A stretch of 64,000 nucleotides of DNA from assembly GCA_020247545.1 (NCBI GenBank), contig JADCIX010000046.1:62001-126000 (forward strand). The letters run 5' to 3'. This document shows, one piece after another, positions 18,327 through 26,883 of the stretch (position 1 is its first letter; every line of letters starts with the position of its first letter). The notes beneath the pieces were generated by a model. The model made no database searches, had not been told where the DNA came from, and worked only from the letters and a program-made list of their open reading frames with translations. Made by a program: the position numbers and the translations under genes. This DNA is from Rhodocyclaceae bacterium (GTDB lineage: Bacteria; Pseudomonadota; Gammaproteobacteria; Burkholderiales; Usitatibacteraceae).

Positions 18327-19040
18327 GTGGCGCTCAGCTGCCCGAGTTGCAAGGATTTGATGGCGGCGACGGTGTTTCGTACGCACATCGATACCGCGCT
18401 GGAAGTGGACATTTGTTGGGCTTGTCATCTGATTTGGTTTGATAACCTTGAGAGTGTGTCGATGTCGCCGCAATCGGTCATCGATCTGTTCAAGCGCATC
18501 CATTCCCATCGGAATGAACACCGTCGATTGGTGTCGTTGACTGGTGAATGTCCGGTCTGTCGGGACAAACTGGTGCAGTCGTTTGATGTCACGCGCGCTG
18601 GCCGGTTCCAGTATCACCGCTGCCCCAATGGGCATGGGCGGCTGATCACCTTTGTTCAGTTTCTACGCGAAAAGCAATTCATTCGCACGCTCAACCAAGC
18701 CGAGCGGCAATCCTTGTCGGCACGGGTTAAACAGATTCGCTGCTCCAGCTGTGGTGCTGGGGTTGACATTGAGCATGACGCGGCGTGTCGTCATTGCGGC
18801 GCGCCGGTGGCGGTGCTGGATGAACAAGCCGTCGCCAAGGCGTTGGAGGCGCTGGAAGCGCGTACGGTACGTCGTACGAGTTCCACTTCGGAAGCGAACC
18901 CCCGACCCGCTGACCGACCCGCAGGTACGACGTCAACGCCGTCGTATACCCCCCCTTATTCGGAACCATTGGCGACCACCGAGTTGGTCGATCTCGTACT
19001 CACCGGTGTGGCCGCGATTTTATCGGCAACGCTCGATTAA
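18327..19040 (+). CDS. Multi-zinc-ribbon protein
   Basis: About 237 residues with several zinc-ribbon half-sites: CPSCKDLM at the start, CWAC about 30 residues later, CPVCRDK with CPNGH near residues 75-100, and CSSCG with CRHCG near residues 135-155. The first ribbon resembles the TFIIB-type zinc-ribbon fold (DUF/zf-TFIIB). The middle is basic; the C-terminal 60 residues are Ser/Thr/Pro-rich followed by a hydrophobic stretch LVDLVLTGVAAILSATL that may be a membrane anchor. The GTG at 18327 is chosen because it sits just before the first Cys pair; an ATG at 18270 would overlap the previous gene by 44 bases. Function unknown. Confidence 0.7.
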   Translation: MALSCPSCKDLMAATVFRTHIDTALEVDICWACHLIWFDNLESVSMSPQSVIDLFKRIHSHRNEHRRLVSLTGECPVCRDKLVQSFDVTRAGRFQYHRCPNGHGRLITFVQFLREKQFIRTLNQAERQSLSARVKQIRCSSCGAGVDIEHDAACRHCGAPVAVLDEQAVAKALEALEARTVRRTSSTSEANPRPADRPAGTTSTPSYTPPYSEPLATTELVDLVLTGVAAILSATLD

Positions 19041-19052
19041 AAGGGAATCTAG

Positions 19053-19793
19053 ATGAACTTGTATTTGGTGACAGGCACAACCAAAGGCTTGGGTGAGGCG
19101 TTAGCGGCCGAATTGGGTGCGGACACCAACAACATGGTTGTCGAGATTGCACGGGGTGTTTCGGGCAAAAATGGCCCAAACACCTTTATCCATGCGGATT
19201 TTGGCGATGTTGTTTCGACTGAAAACGCGCTCAAAGCATTCGGCACCCTGTTGGAGGGCAAACAATTTGACCGTGCGGTACTCATCAACAACGCTGGAGT
19301 GGTCAACCCTGTCGCGCGCTTTGATTTAATCGACGCGCAGTCGCTGCAGAACAACATGGCGGTGAACGTTGTGGCCCCGATGCTCACCACCAAAGCATTC
19401 GCCAATCACACCCGCGGAAAAGCCGATTCACGATTGGTGGTGAATATTTCCTCTGGTGCGGCGAAACGCGCGGTACGAGGCTGGGCCGCTTACTGCGCTG
19501 CGAAGGCTGGGTTGGAAATGGCCACTCGGGTGATGGCGGAAGAGGTGCGCGAATCGGATCCGACGCTCTCCATCTGTTCGTTGGCACCAGGCGTGGTGGA
19601 CACACCGATGCAGGCTGTCATTCGGGAGGCGACGTTAGAAAGTTTCCCGGAGCGGGAAAGGTTTCGACAAATGAAAGAAACTGGCGGTCTGCGTGACGCT
19701 TTGGCTGTCGCGCGAGATATCATTTCACTCTGCAACACCGAGCGCCTCGCAAACGGTGGCAACTACGACATTCGCGAACTCCTTCATGCCTAA
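19053..19793 (+). CDS. Short-chain dehydrogenase/reductase (SDR)
   Basis: 246-residue classical SDR. The cofactor motif TGTTKGLG is at residues 7-14, NNAG at 79-82, the catalytic Ser at 133-134 (NISSGAAKR), and Tyr147 with Lys151 in YCAAK. The overall pattern resembles sepiapterin reductase/benzil reductase relatives, which reduce diketones or pteridines. It overlaps the next gene by 8 bases. Confidence 0.88.
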   Translation: MNLYLVTGTTKGLGEALAAELGADTNNMVVEIARGVSGKNGPNTFIHADFGDVVSTENALKAFGTLLEGKQFDRAVLINNAGVVNPVARFDLIDAQSLQNNMAVNVVAPMLTTKAFANHTRGKADSRLVVNISSGAAKRAVRGWAAYCAAKAGLEMATRVMAEEVRESDPTLSICSLAPGVVDTPMQAVIREATLESFPERERFRQMKETGGLRDALAVARDIISLCNTERLANGGNYDIRELLHA

Positions 19794-20412
19794 AACTAAA
19801 TCTGCCTCTGGCGCTAAGGTGCCTAAAGCGCCCAAAGCAAAATCCGCCACTGCTAAGTCGGCCAAGCCTGTTACCAAGCACACCAAGCTGCATTACTGTG
19901 ACCTCAGCGATTGTCAGGGTATCTGCTGTAGTGACGGTGCGTTTTTGCGACCTGAAGAAGTACGACGGGTGCACAAACTCGTGGAAAAGTATCCTGAACA
20001 TTTTGCCCATTTGCCCGTCGACTACATCATTGATGAAGAGTGGGCGCATGGCGTCGGCAAAAAGACCAACGTGCGAAAATTTCGTTATCGCAACAAACCC
20101 GAGCACTTCAAACATACCAAGTGTGTATTTGCGGAAAGCGATGGCAAGTGTTCATTCCAAACGCTGGCGATCAAACAAGGTGTACACAAGTGGAAGTACA
20201 AGCCGATGGGGTGTTGGTTATTCCCGTTGGAGAGTGACGAGAAAGGATTGGTCTCGCCACCGCGCACCCGCAAAGACGACCCAAACAATCTCGGTCCTGA
20301 GTACCCCGGCTTCGCCACCTATACCCCTTGCGGAAAACACTCTGAAAAGGGCAAGGTGTGGTGGATTGCGTTGAAAGAAGAAGTGGCAGCTTACAAAAAG
20401 GCCTGCCCTTGA
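19786..20412 (+). CDS. Cysteine-cluster protein, YkgJ/DUF3109-like
   Basis: 208 residues. The first 45 residues are Lys/Ala/Ser-rich and low complexity. The core starts HYCDLSDCQGICCSDGAFLRPEE, a Cys cluster like that of the YkgJ/DUF3109 zinc- or iron-chelating family, and later Cys residues (KCVFAESDGKCSF, MGCWLFP, YTPCGK) complete what is probably one metal or Fe-S site. The ATG at 19786 lies in the end of the SDR gene, so the two are coupled. Function unknown. Confidence 0.7.
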   Translation: MPKTKSASGAKVPKAPKAKSATAKSAKPVTKHTKLHYCDLSDCQGICCSDGAFLRPEEVRRVHKLVEKYPEHFAHLPVDYIIDEEWAHGVGKKTNVRKFRYRNKPEHFKHTKCVFAESDGKCSFQTLAIKQGVHKWKYKPMGCWLFPLESDEKGLVSPPRTRKDDPNNLGPEYPGFATYTPCGKHSEKGKVWWIALKEEVAAYKKACP

Positions 20413-20475
20413 TGCCGTGACCGGCTGACCGATTCGGCCTGATTTGGCATATGGCGGGTGTACAGTAACAAGACC

Positions 20476-22578
20476 ATGACAGACTCCAACGATCCGCTTA
20501 CCAACATCCAGCAGGCACTAGAGGCGGCTGAGGGCAAGCTTAAACGCATCGTTGAGGCGTTCGATCACCTCGATTGCGGTGTTTTCTTGTACGGCGCCGA
20601 CGATCGTCTGGTGTTCTGTAACGCACGGGCGCGCGAAATCTACCAGGGCATTAGCGATTTGCTGGTACCCGGTATGGAATACGAAACCTTGTTGCGTGAG
20701 TTCTACCGTCGCGATTTGTATCTGGAACGCGAATACTCGGAAGATGAATGGGTGGCCGAACGAATTCAACGGCATTGTCGTAATGAGCCGAGCGAGTTTG
20801 AAGTGAAGATGCGCTCCGGACGTTGGTTTCTGGTTTCTGACCGCAAGACTGCCGACGGCGGCACGATCGGGTTTCGCTTTGATATCACCTCACGCAAAGA
20901 GACAGAGTTCGCCCTCGCGGAGAGCGAACAGCGGCTACGAAGCCTGCTTAACATGTCGGCGGACTGGTATTGGGAGCAGGATGCCAGCTACCGCTTCACG
21001 CATATCTCAAGCGGTATGATGCGCGCGACGGGAATCGCAGCCGAGCAACGGTATGGCAAAGCTCGATGGGAGATACCCTACCTGGGCATTACCGCCGAAC
21101 AGATGGAGGCGCATCGCCTGCATGTAGAAGCGCGCCAGCCTTTCCGAGAGTTTGAGTATGCCTATGTCCCCCCCGGCGGGGATATTACTTGGGTCTGCGT
21201 GTCAGGTGAGCCGATTTTCGATGCGGGCGGTACGTTCATCGGCTACCGCGGTGTCGGCACAAACATCACCGAGAAGAAACGTATCGAGTCTCAGGTTCGA
21301 GCGTTGGCCGAGATCGACTGTTTGACTGGTTTGCCCAACCGCATGCTGCTTGGCGCGCGGTTTGAGTTCGCGGTCCGGCAGGCAAGCCGAAACAACGAGG
21401 GTCTTGCATTGTTATTCGTCGATCTTGATCGATTCAAAGTGATCAATGACACATTAGGGCATCAAGTCGGCGACCGCATCCTTGTCGAGTCTGCGACGCG
21501 CCTGTTGGGGGCGACTCGCTCAACTGACACCGTGGCGAGACTGGGCGGTGATGAATTCGTCATCTTGCTGCCGGGTGCGACGGCAGAAAATGATATTGCC
21601 AATCTGGCGGACACACTGGTGCACGCAATGTCACAGCCACACGATATCGATGGTCATGAGCTGACAATTACGTCGTCGATTGGTATTGCCCTCTGGCCGA
21701 CGGATGGGGGCGACCTGACGGCACTGCTTAAACATGCCGACGTCGCCATGTTACATGCCAAGTCAATCGGACGTAATCAGTACAGCTTCTTCCGGCAAGA
21801 AATGAATGAGAGGGTCAACGAGCATCTGTGCATCGAGACGGCTTTGCGACGCGCAATTGATCGGAACGAACTGTCGCTCGTGTATCAGCCGATTTTTTCG
21901 ATTCCCGACAAACAGGTCATCGGCGCGGAAGCGCTGCTGCGCTGGCACACTGAGGCTTTGGGGGAGATATCGCCGACGCGTTTTATTGCCATCGCCGAGG
22001 ACAGCGGCCTTATCATGCCAATTGGCGAGTGGGTGATAAAGGAAGCGTGTGCGCAGCTGGCGCGATGGCGGGCGCATGGTCTCGCGAATTTCCCGATTAC
22101 CGTCAATGTCTCCGGTGTCCAGTGGAAGACGCCGCGCCTTCTCGATTGCTTGCAAGCCGCATTGGTCGCCAATGATTTGACACCTGCGGATATTGAACTT
22201 GAGTTGACAGAGACCGCCCTAGTGGGTGGCAGGGACGGTGCGCAAAATCTCCTCGAGCGTGTCGGTGAGGCGGGGTTCAGATTGGTTATTGATGATTTTG
22301 GTACCGGATACTCAAACCTCACGCGTCTAAAGCCATTCTTCGTTACCAAGCTCAAGATCGATCAATCGTTTATTCGAGACAGCACGACCGATATAGACGA
22401 TGCCGCGATAGTGCGGGGTATCATCGGCCTGGCTAGGAGTCTGGGATTGCGTGTGGTGGCAGAAGGCGTCGAGTACCCGGCGCAACTTGATTTCTTGCTT
22501 TCCGCCGGCTGTCGCGAGGCGCAGGGATTCTTGCTCGCAAAACCGCTGTCGGCTGCGGCATTTAAAGAGCGCTACTAG
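20476..22578 (+). CDS. PAS-PAS-GGDEF-EAL cyclic-di-GMP turnover protein
   Basis: About 700-residue soluble protein that may make and degrade cyclic-di-GMP. Two PAS-type sensor domains (about residues 20-130 and 140-255) precede a GGDEF domain with intact GGDEF (in RLGGDEFVILL) and an RSTD inhibitory I-site five residues before it. The EAL domain keeps EALLRW, the NVSGVQ Asn, ELTE, DDFGTGYS loop 6, the KIDQSF Lys, EGVE and QGF. No transmembrane helix, so the signal is cytosolic. The ATG at 20476 is preferred over a GTG six codons earlier. Both catalytic activities look possible. Confidence 0.92.
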   Translation: MTDSNDPLTNIQQALEAAEGKLKRIVEAFDHLDCGVFLYGADDRLVFCNARAREIYQGISDLLVPGMEYETLLREFYRRDLYLEREYSEDEWVAERIQRHCRNEPSEFEVKMRSGRWFLVSDRKTADGGTIGFRFDITSRKETEFALAESEQRLRSLLNMSADWYWEQDASYRFTHISSGMMRATGIAAEQRYGKARWEIPYLGITAEQMEAHRLHVEARQPFREFEYAYVPPGGDITWVCVSGEPIFDAGGTFIGYRGVGTNITEKKRIESQVRALAEIDCLTGLPNRMLLGARFEFAVRQASRNNEGLALLFVDLDRFKVINDTLGHQVGDRILVESATRLLGATRSTDTVARLGGDEFVILLPGATAENDIANLADTLVHAMSQPHDIDGHELTITSSIGIALWPTDGGDLTALLKHADVAMLHAKSIGRNQYSFFRQEMNERVNEHLCIETALRRAIDRNELSLVYQPIFSIPDKQVIGAEALLRWHTEALGEISPTRFIAIAEDSGLIMPIGEWVIKEACAQLARWRAHGLANFPITVNVSGVQWKTPRLLDCLQAALVANDLTPADIELELTETALVGGRDGAQNLLERVGEAGFRLVIDDFGTGYSNLTRLKPFFVTKLKIDQSFIRDSTTDIDDAAIVRGIIGLARSLGLRVVAEGVEYPAQLDFLLSAGCREAQGFLLAKPLSAAAFKERY

Positions 22579-22590
22579 GAACATGACAAC

Positions 22591-22827
22591 ATGGCTATCT
22601 ACAAACTTCAAGTACAGGATGATGACGCCAGCCCAGAGGTATGGCGGGATGTGAAGGCGGATGACGGCTTGCTGTATACCTTTGCCAGAGAATCCGATGC
22701 GCGTGAAAAGCTCGCCATCCTTTTCCCGGTGTTGGTCAAACTGGAACAATTTCATGCAGATCGCAAACGTACACGCGTGGTCATCATGAACCCCTACGCA
22801 GATGTTGATGAGGAGAAAGAACAGTGA
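22591..22827 (+). CDS. Small conserved-looking hypothetical protein
   Basis: 78-residue, charged, soluble protein: it opens with [12 protein letters not shown] and ends in an acidic tail. No family recognised. An AGGAA site lies 10 bases before the ATG. It lies 12 bases after the GGDEF-EAL gene and its stop overlaps the aldo/keto reductase start as GTGA, so it is very likely translated as part of this operon. Confidence 0.65.
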   Translation: MAIYKLQVQDDDASPEVWRDVKADDGLLYTFARESDAREKLAILFPVLVKLEQFHADRKRTRVVIMNPYADVDEEKEQ

Positions 22828-23813
22828 CTATGGAGTACAGAAGAGTTGGTCGCGCCGGTGTAAGGGTGTCATTGCTATCGTTGGGGTCATGGGTGACCTA
22901 CGGCAATCAGGTCGATGAAAAAGCTTCCGTGGAACTGATGGCAGCTGCGCGCGACCACGGCGTTAATTTTTTTGATAACGCCGAAGTATATGCGGCGGGG
23001 AAATCCGAAGAGCTGATGGGAGTCTCACTCAAGAAATTGAGCTGGGATCGTCTTACTTACATGGTCTCCACAAAGTTTTTTTGGGGTCTGCCCGCAAAGT
23101 TTGGTGAAGGCATCAATGAACGCAACACGTTAAATCGCAAGTATTTGCTCAACGCCATTGATCAGTCACTAAAAAGACTACAGCTTGATTATGTCGATAT
23201 CGTCTATTGTCATCGCGCCGACCCGAACACACCATTGGAAGAAACGGTGTTTGCGATGCACGATATAGTCGCTAGCGGAAAGGCGGTTTACTGGGGAACC
23301 TCGGAGTGGAGTGCGGCCGACATCATGGGCGCGTGGCAGATCGCGGAAAAACACCATCTGCACAAGCCAATTGTGGAGCAGCCCGAATACAACCTCTTTC
23401 ATCGTAATAAGGTCGAGAAAGAGTTCGCGCGGCTCTACGGCGAAATCGGCACTGGCCTCACCACCTGGAGTCCACTCGCCTCCGGCCTGCTAACCGGCAA
23501 GTACGCCAACGGCATTCCAGCTGATTCACGCGGCAGTTTGAAAGTAATGGCGTGGATGCAAGATCACCTGACCGATGAAACGCGCAACGAGGCTGTTGCC
23601 AAGCTTGGCAAAATTGCAGCGGACTTAGGCTGTACTACTGCGCAACTGGCGATTGCCTGGTGCGCAAAGAACCCATATGTGTCGACAGTGATCACCGGTG
23701 CTTCGCGTGTTTCTCAGTTGCGCGAAAACATGAAAGCGCTCGAGGTGTTGCCAAAGTTGACCCCAGAAGTGATGATAGCGATTGCGCAGATCACTGAAGG
23801 GCTGGCCGACTAA
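22824..23813 (+). CDS. Aldo/keto reductase, Kv-beta-subunit type
   Basis: NADPH-dependent aldo/keto reductase of the AKR6/YghZ-like branch related to potassium-channel beta subunits. The catalytic tetrad is Asp51, Tyr56, Lys84 (STKFFWG) and His130 (YCHRAD). The cofactor site [13 protein letters not shown] near the C-terminus is typical of the branch. The GTG at 22824 is used because AGGAG lies at a good distance and the start overlaps the upstream stop; an ATG two codons later is the alternative. Length 329 is normal. Reduces aldehydes or ketones; no channel gene is nearby. Confidence 0.9.
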   Translation: MTMEYRRVGRAGVRVSLLSLGSWVTYGNQVDEKASVELMAAARDHGVNFFDNAEVYAAGKSEELMGVSLKKLSWDRLTYMVSTKFFWGLPAKFGEGINERNTLNRKYLLNAIDQSLKRLQLDYVDIVYCHRADPNTPLEETVFAMHDIVASGKAVYWGTSEWSAADIMGAWQIAEKHHLHKPIVEQPEYNLFHRNKVEKEFARLYGEIGTGLTTWSPLASGLLTGKYANGIPADSRGSLKVMAWMQDHLTDETRNEAVAKLGKIAADLGCTTAQLAIAWCAKNPYVSTVITGASRVSQLRENMKALEVLPKLTPEVMIAIAQITEGLAD

Positions 23814-23816
23814 TCT

Positions 23817-24026
23817 ATGCAGAGCATAAAAATCTCGGTCGGTAATCTGCGCTCTATCAGCTACGACGCTGCGAAACGTGTGCTGGTGGTGGAGCAATCG
23901 AGCGGCACCTTTGAGTACGCAAACGTCTCACCGGAAGTGTGGCGGCGCTTTTCAACCTCATCTTCGCTATTGAGCTTCTTCAAAGATACGATTGAAGAGG
24001 ACTACCAAAAGCGGCGAATCAAATAA
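23817..24026 (+). CDS. KTSC domain protein
   Basis: 69-residue protein matching the KTSC domain family (named for conserved Lys, Thr, Ser and Cys): SISYDAAKRVLVVEQSSGTFEYANVSPEVW, then SLLSFFKDTIEEDY. KTSC domains occur alone or fused to nucleic-acid enzymes and are of uncertain function. It starts three bases after the aldo/keto reductase stop, the third member of that coupled group. Confidence 0.75.
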   Translation: MQSIKISVGNLRSISYDAAKRVLVVEQSSGTFEYANVSPEVWRRFSTSSSLLSFFKDTIEEDYQKRRIK

Positions 24027-24041
24027 CGAAACCCTAGCAAG

Positions 24042-24081
24042 GGCGGGCGCTCCCAAGGCAAAATGCCGGAAACCGCCCGCC
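24042..24081. repeat. Inverted repeat between convergent genes
   Basis: GGCGGGC (24042-24048) pairs with GCCCGCC (24075-24081) across 26 bases. It lies between the KTSC gene and the 3' end of aceB and may terminate one or both, but there is no T-tract on the KTSC side. Confidence 0.35.
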
Positions 24082-24115
24082 GGTCGGATAGTTTTGGTCT
24101 TCCGCGATTCGCGGC

Positions 24116-25717
24116 TTAGGCAATCGCGCGATACGCCGGTAGAGTCAAGAATTCTTCGTACTCGTCATTCATGATGAGCGCTTCAAACATGGCAGCCCCC
24201 TGCACATATTTACCCGCCGCAAAGGCGGCCTCGCCAACGATGCTAGGTGTCTTGGTCAGTTCATCGGCGATGAGCGTTTTCACCATCTCTTTGGTGACCT
24301 TACGGCCATCGCCGAGCACACCTTTAGGAGAGCGTATCCACTGCCAAACTTGTGAGCGCGAAATTTCGGCGGTGGCGGCGTCTTCCATCAGGTTGAAGAT
24401 CGGCACACAGCCATTCCCACCCAACCACGAGCCGACATACTGAATGCCAACCTGAATGTTGTTGCGAACACCGGCTTCGGTGATCGGTGCCTCAGGGCGG
24501 AAATCGAGTAGATCGCTCGCACCATAGTTAACATCATCGCGTTGACGATGAATTTGGTTGGGTGTTTTCATATGTTCGTCAAACACGGCTTTTGCGATGC
24601 CGACCAAGCCTGGATGGGCCACCCATGTGCCGTCACACCCGTCGGTGACTTCACGAAGTTTGTCGAGGCGCACTTTTTCCATCGCAGCCGCGTTGGCAAA
24701 CTCGTCGTTTTTAATGGGTATCTGAGCGGCCATCCCGCCCATCGCAAATGTACCGCGTTTGTGGCACACCTTCACCAGCGACAGTGCGTAAGCACGCAAG
24801 AATGGGGCGAGCATCGTCACTTGGCTGCGGTCAGCCAAACAGAACTCTTTGTTCAGACGGAATTTCTTGATGGCCGAAAAGATGTAATCCCAGCGACCGA
24901 TGTTGAGACCAGCCGAATGATCACGCAGCTCGTACAAAATTTCATCCATCTCAAAGGCGGCAACAATGGTTTCAATGAGTACGGTGCCTTTGATTGAGCC
25001 TTGCGGAATCCCGAGATCAGTTTGTGCGGCGACAAAAATATCGTTCCACAATCGTGCTTCCAAGTGTGACTCCATCTTTGGAAGGTAAAGATAGACGCCG
25101 CTGCCACGCGCTAGCAGAGTCTTGGCGTTGTGAAAAAAGTACATCGCAAAGTCAAATATGCCGCCTGAGACGACCGCACCGTCGAGCGTGATGTGTTTCT
25201 CATCGAGGTGCCAGCCCCGTGGACGCGGGAACAATACGGCGGGGTTGTCGCTCAGCTTATAAGACTTCTCGCCCTGTTGGAAGGCGATGGTGCGTAAGTT
25301 TGCGTCACGTAGATTGATCTGACCCCCAATCATGTTTTCCCAGCTGGGGCAATTGGCGTCCTCGAAATCCGCCATGAACGTATTGGCACCGGAGTTCAAT
25401 GCGTTAATGACCATCTTTCGATCGGTCGGGCCGGTGATCTCGACGCGACGATCTTGGATGTCCGCCGGACACGCGGTAACTTGCCAATTGCCCTCTCGAA
25501 TGTGTTTGGTATCCGGCAAAAAATCTGGCAACACACCCGCATCAAACTGCTGTTGGCGTAGCGCTCGCGCCGCCAGCAACTGTTGACGCCGCGGCTCAAA
25601 AGTGCGCGCGAGTTTCACAAAAAAATTCAGCGCCTCGGGAGTCAGAATAGACTCATAGTCTTGGGTAATCGGGGCGCTAATGGTGAGTCCGGCAGGCAGG
25701 TTGTAAGAGGTGTCCAT
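24116..25717 (-). CDS. aceB: Malate synthase A
   Basis: Condenses glyoxylate with acetyl-CoA to malate in the glyoxylate shunt. With the ATG at 25717, preceded by AAGGA, the product is 533 residues, the same length as E. coli AceB. Family segments include ITGPTDRKMVINALNSG, FMADFEDANCPSWEN (acidic active-site region), IKGTVLIETIVAAFEMDEI, LRDHSAGLNIGRWDYIF and GTWVAHPGLV. Isocitrate lyase is not in the window. Divergent from a LysR regulator with two LysR-type boxes between them. Confidence 0.95.
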   Translation of the reverse strand: MDTSYNLPAGLTISAPITQDYESILTPEALNFFVKLARTFEPRRQQLLAARALRQQQFDAGVLPDFLPDTKHIREGNWQVTACPADIQDRRVEITGPTDRKMVINALNSGANTFMADFEDANCPSWENMIGGQINLRDANLRTIAFQQGEKSYKLSDNPAVLFPRPRGWHLDEKHITLDGAVVSGGIFDFAMYFFHNAKTLLARGSGVYLYLPKMESHLEARLWNDIFVAAQTDLGIPQGSIKGTVLIETIVAAFEMDEILYELRDHSAGLNIGRWDYIFSAIKKFRLNKEFCLADRSQVTMLAPFLRAYALSLVKVCHKRGTFAMGGMAAQIPIKNDEFANAAAMEKVRLDKLREVTDGCDGTWVAHPGLVGIAKAVFDEHMKTPNQIHRQRDDVNYGASDLLDFRPEAPITEAGVRNNIQVGIQYVGSWLGGNGCVPIFNLMEDAATAEISRSQVWQWIRSPKGVLGDGRKVTKEMVKTLIADELTKTPSIVGEAAFAAGKYVQGAAMFEALIMNDEYEEFLTLPAYRAIA

Positions 25718-25936
25718 GGTGGATCCTTGTGGCGCGGATTGGTGGGTGAGCCTTGCGGCAGTGATGGCAGCCATTTCCAATTTCAATAGTTGTGGCTGGA
25801 TATTGAGCAAGAAGAGTAAAAGTGTATTACGATACCAATAATTACGGAATAAGTAATAAAACATAAGCATTTAATACTTTGCTAGCGAAAGCGTGCCGAC
25901 GCGAGCATAAACCTGACCTTCCAAGAGCCGACGAGC
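25718..25936. promoter_or_regulatory. aceB/LysR divergent control region with two LTTR-type boxes
   Basis: AT-rich 219-bp divergent region. ATTAC-N7-GTAAT at 25841-25857 is a perfect dyad fitting the T-N11-A rule for LysR-type regulators. A second, imperfect copy, ATTAC-N7-ATAAT, lies at 25826-25842, exactly 15 bases away. The pair sits about 110 bases from the aceB start and 80 bases from the LysR start, the usual place for a regulator that controls a divergent target and itself. Confidence 0.6.
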
Positions 25937-26848
25937 ATGGACCGATTTAAGGCATTGCAAACATTTCTGGATGTTGCCAAGACGGAAAGTCTTTCGGCCG
26001 TTGCCCGCGAGGAAGGTGTTACCCCGGCGATGGTCGGGCGGCGCGTTGATCAGTTGGAAGCAAGAATTGGCGTAAAACTTTTTAAGCGCTCGACACGCAA
26101 GATTACGCTCACCCCTGAGGGATCTGCCTTTTATGAGAGCGTGCGAGATTTCATCAATGATCTGAATGCCGCAGAGGAAGCGATTGCAGTCGGCGCAAAA
26201 AACGCTACCGGTAGATTAATTGTCTCTGCGCCAACCGCATTTGGCCGGAAACATATTGCGCCGCACGTCCCGGCGTTTCTTGCCGAGAATCCAAATCTGA
26301 CTGTCACCTTGCATCTGTCTGAACGCCTCGTTGATCTAAAGAACGAGCGCGTCGACTTGGCAATTCGAATTGCAGATCTCAAGAACGCGGATTTTATTGC
26401 TGTTAAGTTGGCACGCAATCATCGCGTGGTGGTTGGGTCACCCGGCTACATCAAACGCGCCGGCAAACCACAAACGCTTTCTGACTTGGAGCGCCATAAC
26501 TGCTTGGTCACTTCCTCCGAAGACGGACTTGCCGACATCTGGCATTTTCAGAACAACGGAGAGTCGCAGCGGATTAAAGTGGCAGGCAACTTGCACTGCA
26601 ATGATGGTGGTGTGTTGACCAAGTGGGCTTTGGCGGGCCAAGGACTGGCTTGGCGTAGTGCTTGGGAAGTCTCAGATGAAATTGCGCACGGTCGGCTGAT
26701 TGAGGTGTTGCCGAAATTCTCGGCACCGGGCAATGACATCTACGCAGTCTACCCAGATCGCAAGTTCCTGCCAGCAAAGGTGAGACTTTTTATCGAATTT
26801 CTCAAGCGGACATTTGGCAACCCGCCATATTGGGAGTCAAAACGCTAG
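25937..26848 (+). CDS. LysR-family transcriptional regulator, candidate aceB regulator
   Basis: 303-residue LysR protein. The helix-turn-helix is at residues 5-62 (SLSAVAREEGVTPAMVGRR, then LEARIGVKLFKRSTRKITLT) and the effector domain follows. The Met-Val-Gly-Arg at the recognition helix is a variation on the usual Ser-Xaa-Val-Ser. The gene is transcribed away from aceB, so control of malate synthase by a carboxylate such as glyoxylate is the natural guess. Confidence 0.9.
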   Translation: MDRFKALQTFLDVAKTESLSAVAREEGVTPAMVGRRVDQLEARIGVKLFKRSTRKITLTPEGSAFYESVRDFINDLNAAEEAIAVGAKNATGRLIVSAPTAFGRKHIAPHVPAFLAENPNLTVTLHLSERLVDLKNERVDLAIRIADLKNADFIAVKLARNHRVVVGSPGYIKRAGKPQTLSDLERHNCLVTSSEDGLADIWHFQNNGESQRIKVAGNLHCNDGGVLTKWALAGQGLAWRSAWEVSDEIAHGRLIEVLPKFSAPGNDIYAVYPDRKFLPAKVRLFIEFLKRTFGNPPYWESKR

Positions 26849-26883
26849 CCCAAACATCGCGGATTGCCGAAGACGCGGGTTGC

